Origin: Candidatus Parcubacteria bacterium
GTDB taxonomy: Bacteria; Patescibacteriota; Minisyncoccia; Minisyncoccales; Minisyncoccaceae
Direction of reading: 5' to 3'
Assembly: GCA_017992335.1 (NCBI GenBank)
Contig: JAGOOU010000003.1
Location: 12,429-25,175, forward strand
Length of the DNA: 12,747 nt
The translations under genes and the position numbers were made by a program. Shown here piece by piece: positions 6,044 through 12,747 of this stretch. Each line of letters begins with the position of its first letter. The stretch's first letter is position 1. The notes under the pieces were generated by a model. It made no database searches. It saw nothing but the letters and a program-made list of their open reading frames with translations, and had not been told where the DNA came from.

Positions 6044-6642
6044 ATTATTTTTATTATCTGATTATATACTTCTTGTATTGGTTTTTCTCCATCGACTATT
6101 TCCCACTTACAAAATAGATTATCTTTAGCTATTCTATCATACATATTAACAAGATTTCTTAAAAACTCCAAATCTTTTTCATTTCTATCTAAATCTCCTT
6201 GTTTTTCACTTGATTTTCTTTTCATCGATGTTTCAGGAGAGATTCTTAAATAAATACATAAATCTGGTTTAGGAATATTAAATAAGTCAGACAATGATAT
6301 TATTTTATTTAAATCAACGCCTCTTAATCCTTGGTAAACAAGGGTTGAAGTAAAATACCTATCACTGATTAATATTTTGCCCAATTCTAAATCTTTTTGT
6401 ATCTTTTCTTTGTCTTTTACAAATTCTGAAAAATATATTAATGTTTGTACTTCTGGAGACAAATCATATTTTTCATAAAGAAAATTATGGATTAATTGTC
6501 CAATTGGCTGATCGTATTGAGGATAAGTCATTTTTTCAATTTGTTTTCCTTGAGTAATAAAAAAATCAGACAAAAGACCTGTCTGAGTTTCTCCTCCACA
6601 TCCATCAATACCTTCAATAATGATGAATTTACCTTTTTGCAT
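6040..6642 (-). CDS. tmk: Thymidylate kinase-like protein with an altered P-loop
   Basis: The 200-residue protein has the length and layout of dTMP kinase, which phosphorylates dTMP to dTDP. It has the N-terminal strand FIIIEGIDG (6-14), the DRYFTSTLVYQG motif (about 94-105, equivalent to the DR...YQ motif binding dTMP), and a LID-like basic segment followed by DLDRNEKDLEF. The Walker A motif is abnormal: EGIDGCGGETQ (10-20), where the family has GxGK[ST]TQ, so the phosphate-binding lysine is Gly17 and the next Ser/Thr is Glu18. The codons are GGA and GAA, so more than one base change is needed to restore the consensus. The start codon overlaps the dcd stop by one base (TAATG), and deoC follows with an ATGA overlap. 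It is a dTMP kinase family member; whether it is active is open. Confidence 0.85.
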   Translation of the reverse strand: MQKGKFIIIEGIDGCGGETQTGLLSDFFITQGKQIEKMTYPQYDQPIGQLIHNFLYEKYDLSPEVQTLIYFSEFVKDKEKIQKDLELGKILISDRYFTSTLVYQGLRGVDLNKIISLSDLFNIPKPDLCIYLRISPETSMKRKSSEKQGDLDRNEKDLEFLRNLVNMYDRIAKDNLFCKWEIVDGEKPIQEVYNQIIKII

Positions 6643-7208
6643 TATGATTGTTCTAATTTACTTTCTTGCGGGTGCTTTACATTAACGTATTTAGCACCTG
6701 CTTTTTTGTAATATGGCTTACTGGTTGGGGTTAACAATTTCTCAAACACTAATTGGCAAATTCTTGTTTCTGGATAAAGAAGAATTGGAATCATGCCAAT
6801 ATTCTGCATTTCAAGAACAATCTTTCCTCTAAATCCTGGATCAATATGTCCTGCTGTTGAGTGAACAATAATTCCTAATCTTCCCAAGCTTGACCTTCCG
6901 TCAATTCTTGCGCAAATATCATCTGGAAGATATACTTCTTCTAGTGTTGCTCCTAATACAAACTGACCAGGGTGGAAAACAAAAGAATCGCCGTTCTCTA
7001 CTCTTACCATTTTAGTCATATCTTTGAATGTTTCTTGGTTCCTAGTATCAATGTATGGTTTTTTAGCGTGCTCAAAAACCATGAATTCATTTCCTAATCT
7101 TAAGTCTAAAGAAGCAGAACCTAATTGTTCTGCTAATTTTGGCTCAGGAATTATCTGAATAGTTTTATCATTAAGAGCTTTTTCAATGTCTTTATCTCCT
7201 AAAATCAT
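6642..7208 (-). CDS. dcd: dCTP deaminase (possibly bifunctional, dUMP-forming)
   Basis: The 188-residue protein is full length. Dcd deaminates dCTP to dUTP, feeding dUMP and dTMP synthesis; some members also hydrolyse dUTP. Motifs are SASLDLRLGNEF (31-42), DGRSSLGRLG (103-112), HSTAGHIDPGF (116-126), IVLEMQN (130-136) and LYPETRICQLVF (144-155). S106, R110 and E133 align with catalytic S111, R115 and E138 of the E. coli enzyme at a constant offset of five. The HSTAGHIDPGF stretch resembles the M. tuberculosis bifunctional type (HSTAGFIDPGF as I recall it) as much as the E. coli type. The start overlaps the rplK stop as ATGA. It stands where rplA normally is. With tmk next, it supports a dCTP to dTDP route. 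Confidence 0.95.
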   Translation of the reverse strand: MILGDKDIEKALNDKTIQIIPEPKLAEQLGSASLDLRLGNEFMVFEHAKKPYIDTRNQETFKDMTKMVRVENGDSFVFHPGQFVLGATLEEVYLPDDICARIDGRSSLGRLGIIVHSTAGHIDPGFRGKIVLEMQNIGMIPILLYPETRICQLVFEKLLTPTSKPYYKKAGAKYVNVKHPQESKLEQS

Positions 7209-7630
7209 TTTTCAACGTCAATTCCTAATGATCTGGCTGTTCCTTCAAGAATCTTAACAGCTTGATCCATATCTTCAGTATTAAGATCTTTCATTTTTTG
7301 TTTAGCTATTTCTTCTAATTGTGCTCTTGTAATTTTTCCTACTTTCTTCTTGTTAGGCTCTCCAGATCCTTTTTCTAATCCCAATGCTTTTTTAATTAAT
7401 TGGCCTGCTGGAGGTTCATGCAATTTTAATTCATAAGTTCGATCTGAATATACAGTAATATCAACTGGGATTTTGAAATTACCCAATTCTCTTGTTGCAT
7501 CATTAAATCTCTGACAAAACTCAGCAATATTTACTTGATATTGAGCTAATGCTGGACCAACAGGAGGTGCTGGAGTTGCTTTTCCTGCTTGAATATGTAG
7601 TTTTATTACTTTCTTAATTTCTTTTGCCAT
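7205..7630 (-). CDS. rplK: 50S ribosomal protein L11
   Basis: The 141-residue protein matches the usual L11 length. L11 binds the GTPase-associated region of 23S rRNA and helps elongation factor function. Diagnostic parts are AGKATPAPPVGPAL (15-28), VNIAEFCQRFN (33-43), PVDITVYSDRTYEL (about 55-68), PPAGQLIKKA (about 73-82), VGKITRAQLEEIA and the C-terminal GTARSLGI. The loop after GPAL reads AQYQVNI, where most bacteria have GQxGVNI, so two conserved glycines are replaced. It lies one base after nusG, the normal bacterial order, but rplA does not follow; dcd does, with an ATGA overlap. Confidence 0.97.
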   Translation of the reverse strand: MAKEIKKVIKLHIQAGKATPAPPVGPALAQYQVNIAEFCQRFNDATRELGNFKIPVDITVYSDRTYELKLHEPPAGQLIKKALGLEKGSGEPNKKKVGKITRAQLEEIAKQKMKDLNTEDMDQAVKILEGTARSLGIDVEK

Positions 7631-7631
7631 A

Positions 7632-8177
7632 TTATAGTTTCTTAATTTGTAATGAATCTAATTCTAACGGTGTGTCGCGACCAAACATATTGATCATAAC
7701 TTTAACCTTTCCTTTTTCCTTATCTATTCCAGATACTTTTCCTTCAGAATCCTTAAAAGGTCCATCTGTTATTTTAATCAAGTCCCCTTTCTTGAATTCA
7801 ATATTATACTTAGGTTCCTCTGTGTCAATTTTTTTATTCAATAAACTCATTTCCTCTATTGAAACTGGTAAAGGAACTGTTCCTGAACCAACAAAACCAG
7901 TTACATTAGGAGTGTTTCTAACTACATACCAAGAATCATCAGTTACAATCATTTCTACTAACACATAACCTGGATAAACTTTTTCTTCTACTGTTTTCTT
8001 TTTTCCGTTCTTGATTTTGATTTTCTTTTCTTTTGGAACCAATACATTGAAAATCTTGTCTTCCATACCCAAAGATTCAACTCTTTGTTTCAAGCTTTTT
8101 GCTACTGCGTCTTCATAACCAGAATATGTGTGAAGTACATACCATCTTTTTTCAGTTGTTGCTTGCTGTTTTGCCAT
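7632..8177 (-). CDS. nusG: Transcription termination/antitermination factor NusG
   Basis: The 181-residue protein has the standard two-domain build. The NGN domain (about 11-105) contains RWYVLHTYSGYED, VLVPKEKK, YPGYVLVEM (68-76) and RNTPNVTGFVGS (87-98) and binds the RNA polymerase clamp. The KOW domain (about 127-181) contains FKKGDLIKITDGPFKDSEGK and MFGRDTPLELD and contacts Rho or ribosomal protein S10. The start lies 3 nt after the secE stop with no Shine-Dalgarno site, so translation is probably coupled. The secE-nusG-rplK order is the one conserved in most bacteria. Confidence 0.97.
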   Translation of the reverse strand: MAKQQATTEKRWYVLHTYSGYEDAVAKSLKQRVESLGMEDKIFNVLVPKEKKIKIKNGKKKTVEEKVYPGYVLVEMIVTDDSWYVVRNTPNVTGFVGSGTVPLPVSIEEMSLLNKKIDTEEPKYNIEFKKGDLIKITDGPFKDSEGKVSGIDKEKGKVKVMINMFGRDTPLELDSLQIKKL

Positions 8178-8180
8178 AAA

Positions 8181-8360
8181 TTAAAATATGAATTTATTCA
8201 TAAATTTAAGAAAAACAAAGTCAAAAAACCCTAAAAGAGAGGCAACTACTACTGACATGCCTATTACAATAAGGGTGTATTTGATTGTTTCTTTGCGAGT
8301 TGGCCAGGTAATTTTCTTAATTTCCGAACTCGCATCTTTAAAAAGATTTGCTATTTTCAT
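8181..8360 (-). CDS. secE: Preprotein translocase subunit SecE
   Basis: Starting at the ATG at 8358-8360 gives 59 residues, the usual size of the single-helix bacterial SecE. It has an N-terminal amphipathic part with the family motif EIKKITWPTRKE (about 13-24) and one membrane helix (about 27-51). SecE clamps the SecY channel in the cytoplasmic membrane. The frame stays open upstream to a TTG at 8394-8396 (71 residues), but that TTG is the first half of the TTGACA promoter box and the extra residues match nothing in SecE. No Shine-Dalgarno site precedes the ATG; the promoter position suggests a leaderless transcript. Confidence 0.93.
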   Translation of the reverse strand: MKIANLFKDASSEIKKITWPTRKETIKYTLIVIGMSVVVASLLGFFDFVFLKFMNKFIF

Positions 8361-8367
8361 ATTGTAT

Positions 8368-8396
8368 AGATTAGCAAAAGTAGGGCTAAATGTCAA
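8368..8396 (-). promoter_or_regulatory. Extended -10 promoter in front of secE
   Basis: On the - strand a perfect TTGACA (8391-8396) is followed after 17 bp by TAATCT (8368-8373), preceded by TG with one base between (TGC), the extended -10 motif. Transcription should start about 7 nt downstream of the -10 box, which is at or next to the secE ATG (8360). This is the widest gap in the - strand run (8361-8404), which supports a real internal promoter for secE-nusG-rplK and the genes after it. Confidence 0.6.
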
Positions 8397-8404
8397 TTAT
8401 TTAT

Positions 8405-10315
8405 TTAAATATCTAGGTTTTTAACGCTTTTAGCTGAACTTTGAATAAATCTTTTCCTTGGTAAAACCTCTTTGCCCATCAACATGTCAAAAGTTCTATC
8501 TGCCTCAATAGCATCATCAATAGTAACCCTTAACAGTATCCTTCTTTCTGGATCCATTGTTGTTTCCCATAATTGTTCAGGATTCATTTCTCCCAAACCT
8601 TTATACCTCTGAATACTATATTTAGTATTGTCTTTTAAGTCTTTCAATATCTTTTCTTTGTCTTGATCATTGTATACATATTTAACTTCTTTACCAATCT
8701 GTATTTTGTATAAAGGAGGTTGAGCTAAATACAAATATCCCCTATCTATAATCTGTCTGAAATGTCTAAAAAACAAAGTCATTAGAAGAGCATTAATATG
8801 GTTTCCATCAGAATCAGCATCACACATAAGAATAATGCGGTGATATCTTAATTTTTCAATATTAAAATCATCAGCAATCGCTGTTCCTAAGGCAACAATT
8901 AGATTCTTCACTTCCTCAGAAGATAACATTTTATCTATTCTTACTCTTTCCACATTCAATATTTTTCCTCTCAAGGGAAGAATAGCTTGATTTCTTCTGC
9001 TTCTAGCTTGTCTACTTGAACCGCCTGCAGATTCTCCCTCAACAATAAATATTTCTGATTCTTCTGGATCTCTTGAAGTACAATCAGAGAGTTTGCCAGG
9101 AAGTGATAATCCATCTAGAGCACCTTTTCTTAAAACAGTTTCCTTAGCTGCTTTAGCAGCCTTTCTTGCTTTGTAAGATAGAACAGCTTTTTCAATAATG
9201 ACCTTCGTATCTTGAGGAAACTTTTCCAAATAATCAGACAATGCTTCAGAAACAACTGCTTCAGTGGCAGTTCTTGCTTCTGGATTGCCTAATTTTGATT
9301 TTGTTTGTCCTTCAAATTGAGGCTCTTTGATCTTAATTGAAACAATAGCTGTTAAACCTTCTCTAATATCATCTCCACTTAAATTAGGCTCTGATTCTTT
9401 AAGAAACCCTCCTTTTCTAGCATAATCATTAATCAAGCGTGTTAAAGCAGCTCTAAAGCCCGTTAAATGCATTCCTCCCTCGGAAGTAAAGATATTATTA
9501 GTAAAGCTTTCTTCATATATTTCAAAATCATCAGTATATACAAAAGAAGCTTCAACAACTATGTCTTCTTTTTCTCCTGTTCCATAAAAAGCATTATGAT
9601 GTAAAGATTCTTTATTCTTAGTTAAATGCTTTAAATATGATTTCACTCCTCCTTCAAAATAGAAATGATAATCAAAAGGATTTTTACTATCTCTTAAATC
9701 ATAAAAATCAACCCTAACCCCTTTAGTTAAATATGCTTGTTGTCTTAAGTGACTAATTAGTTTCTTTCTATCAAAAATTATTTCTTTAAATATTTCAGGA
9801 TCTGGCTCAAAAGTAATAATTGTTCCTGTTTGTTTACATGTGCCAGTCTTTTTAACTGCTGAAATAGGCTTTCCTTGCTTGTATGACTGAGAATATAAAC
9901 TACCATCCCTGCAAACTTCAGCAGTCATGTTTTTTGATAGAGCACAAACAACTGATACTCCTACTCCATGCAATCCTCCGGATACTTTATATGCTCCAGA
10001 ACCAAATTTTCCTCCAGCATGAAGAGTAGTCATAATTGTTTCCAAAGCTGACTTCTTTGTCTTCTCATGTTTGTCAACTGGAATTCCCCTACCATTATCT
10101 GTTACTTTAACTTGATTGTTGGGCAACAAGTATACTTCTATTTTATCACAATATCCTCCTAAAGCTTCGTCTAAAGAGTTGTCTACTACTTCGTAAACTA
10201 AATGATGCAAACCTTGAGCACCAGTTGATCCAATATACATACCAGGTCTTTTTCTTACTGGATCCAATCCTTCTAAAACATAAATATCTTTTGCGCTATA
10301 TGATTCTTTTGCCAT
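8405..10315 (-). CDS. gyrB: DNA gyrase subunit B
   Basis: The 636-residue protein has the length of GyrB without the large gamma-proteobacterial insert. With GyrA it introduces negative supercoils using ATP. The GHKL ATPase has EVVDNSLDEA (42-51), VTDNGRGIP (71-79), GGLHGVG (113-119) and the QTK loop (337-339). The TOPRIM domain has EGESAGGS (426-433) and the metal-binding CDADSDGNH (498-506, D499, D501, D503). The C-terminus has QRYKGLGEMNPEQLWETTMD (569-588) and ends NLDI. EGES replaces the usual EGDS, and DADSDG replaces DADVDG. The start lies 4 nt after the pheT stop, with GAGG about 10 nt upstream inside the pheT end. ParE is the alternative, but the C-terminal motif and single-copy context favour GyrB. 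gyrA is not in the window. Confidence 0.95.
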   Translation of the reverse strand: MAKESYSAKDIYVLEGLDPVRKRPGMYIGSTGAQGLHHLVYEVVDNSLDEALGGYCDKIEVYLLPNNQVKVTDNGRGIPVDKHEKTKKSALETIMTTLHAGGKFGSGAYKVSGGLHGVGVSVVCALSKNMTAEVCRDGSLYSQSYKQGKPISAVKKTGTCKQTGTIITFEPDPEIFKEIIFDRKKLISHLRQQAYLTKGVRVDFYDLRDSKNPFDYHFYFEGGVKSYLKHLTKNKESLHHNAFYGTGEKEDIVVEASFVYTDDFEIYEESFTNNIFTSEGGMHLTGFRAALTRLINDYARKGGFLKESEPNLSGDDIREGLTAIVSIKIKEPQFEGQTKSKLGNPEARTATEAVVSEALSDYLEKFPQDTKVIIEKAVLSYKARKAAKAAKETVLRKGALDGLSLPGKLSDCTSRDPEESEIFIVEGESAGGSSRQARSRRNQAILPLRGKILNVERVRIDKMLSSEEVKNLIVALGTAIADDFNIEKLRYHRIILMCDADSDGNHINALLMTLFFRHFRQIIDRGYLYLAQPPLYKIQIGKEVKYVYNDQDKEKILKDLKDNTKYSIQRYKGLGEMNPEQLWETTMDPERRILLRVTIDDAIEADRTFDMLMGKEVLPRKRFIQSSAKSVKNLDI

Positions 10316-10319
10316 ATTA

Positions 10320-12236
10320 TTATTTCCTCTCTTGCCAGTTAAACTTTTCTGTAAGAGATTTTATTATTTCTTTTAAAGATTTATCTATAGTTTCAGAATC
10401 AAGAGTTCTTTCTTCTGATTGGAAAACAATACGCATTGATACGCTCTTTAGATCTTGACCAATAGATTTTCCTTTATATATATCGAACAATTCGACGCTT
10501 TTAACTAATTGTTTTGACTTTATTTCATCTTTTATGTCTTCTATATCTATTTCTTCTTTTATTAATCCTGATATATCTCTTGTTGCTTCTGGATGATATG
10601 ATATTTTTTCGTATTCTTTTTCTTCTTTTTGATTTTTAAGTAATATATTAAATTCTATTTGAAATAAAAGGTGATCTTTAATAATAATCTCTCCTGCTTT
10701 TTCTCCTTTAATTTTTAGTTCTAAATCCTTAAAAGAAGCTTTGATACCTAAATAATCTAAAACGCACAATAATTCTCCTTTTAATTTAGCTAAATTCATT
10801 AAAGACGTTCCTCCGCTAATCACTGTTTTTTCTTCTATCTTTTTATCTTCTGGAATGAATATTTTACCTATTTCAAATATTTTTACATTATTAAAGAATT
10901 TAAGATTTTCATTAATATTGTTTTCAATCTGAGGAATTAAGCTTGGCCTTAAATACTTAAAAAAACTACTAACTGGGTTATTGATTGGCTCAGCTTTTAA
11001 ACCCTTAATTTCTTTTTCAGATAGAAAAGAATAATTATATGTTTCTGAATAATTCAACTCTTTAAAAATATCCCTGATTTTATTAATCAAAAATAATTCA
11101 TTATTTCTTTCTGCAGGAGATAAAAATGAATAAGGTAGCAAAGAAGGAATCTTTTCATAACCATTAATTCTTCCAATTTCCTCAATAATATTTTCTGGAA
11201 TTGTTAAGTCTTGCCTAAAAGTAGGTATTTCTAATAATATACTTGTATTGTTTTTAGAAACTATTTTAATGTCTAAACGATTCAATATACTAATTATTTC
11301 ATTTAGAGGAATAATTATTCCCAATACCTTGTTTAACAAGCTTAATTCTAGCTTAATTCTAATTGGTTTGATTTTTTCAGGATAAATATCAATTATTTCA
11401 GGGCAAACGTGTGCTTTTGCCCATTCACTAATTAAATAGCAAACCTTATTCAAGGCTACTTCTGTTAAGTTAGGATCTAAATGATTTTCAAATCTCGCTG
11501 ATGCGTCTGTTCTTAAATTTAATCTTCTTGCTGTTTGACCTATTGTTTTAGAATCAAAATTAGCTGATTCTATTACAATTGTTTTTGTTTCTAAATTAAC
11601 TTCTGCTTCTTTTCCTCCTTTAATTCCTGCGATTGCCAAAGCTTTTTTATCATCAGCAATAACCATTACTTTTTTATCTAAAATACACTCGCTATTATTA
11701 AGAAGAACTATTTTCTCGTTTGGTTTAGCATGCCTAACAATTATTTTGTGTCCTCCTATTTTATCATAATCAAAAGCATGAATAGGCTGGCCCAATTCAA
11801 GCATTACATAATTAGTAGCATCAACTATATTGTTAATAGAATTAATTCCACAGTTATTTAATTTATCTTGAACCCACTTAGGAGAAGAATTAACCTTAAC
11901 ATTAGAAATAATTCTAGCAGAATATCTTTTGCAGTTTTTATCTTTAATTTCAACATTTACCTTGTGTTTGTTCTTATCTTCAAATTGTTTTATCTTAATC
12001 TCTGGATAAGCCATTTTTAAATTAAGAATAGCTGCACATTCTCTAGCAATTCCAATATGAGACAAAGAATCTCCTGCTCTATCTGGCAATACATCAATAT
12101 TTAAAATCCAATCATTCTTTAATCTTTCTACAGACTCTACTTCAAATGAATGCATAGTTAAAATCTCAGCTAATTTTTCTGGCTGAGGAAGAGGTCTTTT
12201 AAAAAATGAATTTAACCAAGAATATGATACTATCAT
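10320..12236 (-). CDS. pheT: Phenylalanyl-tRNA synthetase beta subunit, lacking the N-terminal tRNA-binding domain
   Basis: The protein has 638 residues against about 790-800 in E. coli. It starts with the usual VSYSWLNSFF and FEVESVE (about 3-37) but then runs directly into ILNIDVLPDRAGDSLSHIGI (44-63). The roughly 110-residue EMAP/OB-type tRNA-binding insert (B2) normally found between these parts is absent. The B3/B4 editing region is present (about 101-270, with GQPIHAFDYDKI and TDASARFENHLD), then B5 (about 282-361, with IPTFRQDLTIPENIIEEIGR), the catalytic-like B6-B7 region, and the anticodon-binding FDX-ACB domain (545-638, with YHPEATRDISG and LFDIYKG). It forms the alpha2-beta2 enzyme with PheS, whose gene ends one base upstream. 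No clear Shine-Dalgarno site is present, so coupling to pheS is likely. Confidence 0.95.
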   Translation of the reverse strand: MIVSYSWLNSFFKRPLPQPEKLAEILTMHSFEVESVERLKNDWILNIDVLPDRAGDSLSHIGIARECAAILNLKMAYPEIKIKQFEDKNKHKVNVEIKDKNCKRYSARIISNVKVNSSPKWVQDKLNNCGINSINNIVDATNYVMLELGQPIHAFDYDKIGGHKIIVRHAKPNEKIVLLNNSECILDKKVMVIADDKKALAIAGIKGGKEAEVNLETKTIVIESANFDSKTIGQTARRLNLRTDASARFENHLDPNLTEVALNKVCYLISEWAKAHVCPEIIDIYPEKIKPIRIKLELSLLNKVLGIIIPLNEIISILNRLDIKIVSKNNTSILLEIPTFRQDLTIPENIIEEIGRINGYEKIPSLLPYSFLSPAERNNELFLINKIRDIFKELNYSETYNYSFLSEKEIKGLKAEPINNPVSSFFKYLRPSLIPQIENNINENLKFFNNVKIFEIGKIFIPEDKKIEEKTVISGGTSLMNLAKLKGELLCVLDYLGIKASFKDLELKIKGEKAGEIIIKDHLLFQIEFNILLKNQKEEKEYEKISYHPEATRDISGLIKEEIDIEDIKDEIKSKQLVKSVELFDIYKGKSIGQDLKSVSMRIVFQSEERTLDSETIDKSLKEIIKSLTEKFNWQERK

Positions 12237-12237
12237 T

Positions 12238-12747
12238 TTAAAATTGTTTTAAAAACTTAAGATTTCCGCTGTGAAACCAACGAATATCATTGATTTTATA
12301 CTTCATCATTGTTAATCTATCAATCGACATACCAAAAGCAAACCCTTTCCATTTTTCAGGATCTAATCCCCCATTTTTAATAACATTAGGATGAACCATT
12401 CCTGCTCCTAATATCTCAACCCAACCGGTTTTCTTACAAGCTGGACAACCCTCTCCCGAGCAAACAGCACAGCTCATATCTATTTCAAAACTTGGTTCAG
12501 TGAAAGGAAAATAGCTTGGTCTTAATCTAATCTTAACTTTCTTTTTAAAGAATTCTTGTAAAAATCTTTCTAATACTCCTTTTAAATTAGCAACAGAAAT
12601 GTTCTCGTCAAGCATTAATCCTTCAATTTGATAAAAGTTTATTTCATGAGAAGCATCAGTTCTTTCATAACGATAAACCCTTCCCGGAATTACAATTCTT
12701 AATGGTGCTCCCATTTTTTTCATGTATCTTGTCTGAGCAGGAGAAGT
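12238..12747 (-). CDS. pheS: Phenylalanyl-tRNA synthetase alpha subunit, C-terminal part
   Basis: The frame stays open to the end of the window (TSPAQTRYM at 12721-12747), so only the last 169 residues are visible. The ATG at 12721-12723 is internal. PheS is the catalytic subunit that charges tRNA(Phe). Visible are class II motif 2 (GRVYRYERTDASHEINFYQIEGLMLD), the substrate-pocket region (FPFTEPSFEIDM, ILGAGMVHPNVI) and motif 3 (FAFGMSIDRLTMMKYKINDIR). A CAVCSGEGCPACKKTGW segment has two Cys pairs that could bind zinc, as also seen in some Gram-positive PheS. It is followed by pheT after one base, the usual pheST operon. Confidence 0.95.
   Translation of the reverse strand, partial: TSPAQTRYMKKMGAPLRIVIPGRVYRYERTDASHEINFYQIEGLMLDENISVANLKGVLERFLQEFFKKKVKIRLRPSYFPFTEPSFEIDMSCAVCSGEGCPACKKTGWVEILGAGMVHPNVIKNGGLDPEKWKGFAFGMSIDRLTMMKYKINDIRWFHSGNLKFLKQF

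Noticed and set aside
8361..8396. TTG start extending SecE by 12 residues
   Set aside because: The extension matches nothing in SecE and covers a strong promoter; the ATG at 8360 gives the normal protein.
8188..8424. 78-codon + strand frame opposite secE
   Set aside because: It is antisense to secE and its promoter and shows no independent support.
1..12747. Alternative genetic code (TGA as glycine)
   Set aside because: TGA ends rplK, tmk and the gene at 3010, and no in-frame TGA interrupts any conserved protein.

Overview
The window looks like part of a chromosome contig from a Candidate Phyla Radiation (Patescibacteria) bacterium, most likely Parcubacteria (OD1). The pointers are an AT-rich genome, very tight gene packing, short single-copy housekeeping genes, a PheT without its usual tRNA-binding domain, and an rplK that is not followed by rplA (loss of ribosomal protein L1 is known from one large Parcubacteria group). 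TGA acts as a stop (rplK, tmk, and the orphan gene ending at 3010), so the code is the standard bacterial one and not the TGA=Gly code of Gracilibacteria/SR1. Taxonomy is inferred from gene content only.

Region 1 (1-2985, + strand) is a cell-surface polysaccharide locus. It holds the 3' part of a large secreted multidomain protein (Cys/Trp repeat, Ig-like domain, second Cys/Trp repeat, jelly-roll module, NodB-type polysaccharide deacetylase). One base later comes a membrane-anchored family 2 glycosyltransferase, and six bases after that a 77-residue membrane protein. The order deacetylase, processive-type synthase, small two-helix membrane protein resembles the logic of Pga/Ica/Nod systems and suggests synthesis and deacetylation of an extracellular amino-sugar polymer.

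Region 2 (2986-3909) is a small island of two orphan genes. A 130-residue soluble protein on the - strand and a 117-residue helical-repeat protein on the + strand diverge from a 129-bp gap. Two sigma70-like promoters sit there with their -35 boxes back to back, 7 bp apart. Hairpin terminators close both outer ends (2995-3011 and 3886-3911).

Region 3 (3910-12747, - strand) is one long run of housekeeping genes, read as pheS(partial)-pheT-gyrB-secE-nusG-rplK-dcd-tmk-deoC-gatB. Most junctions are 1-4 nt gaps or 1-8 nt overlaps. It joins aminoacyl-tRNA supply (PheST, GatB), DNA topology (GyrB), translocation, transcription and ribosome functions (SecE, NusG, L11), and pyrimidine deoxynucleotide metabolism (Dcd, Tmk, DeoC). 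The only larger gap is the 44 bp before secE, which carries a good extended -10 promoter placed so that secE mRNA would be leaderless.

I see no CRISPR array, IS element, tRNA, rRNA or defence system. The most unusual points are a thymidylate kinase whose P-loop lysine is glycine, the compact polysaccharide triad, the shared divergent promoter of the orphan genes, and a nearly perfect 135-nt internal duplication in the secreted protein.
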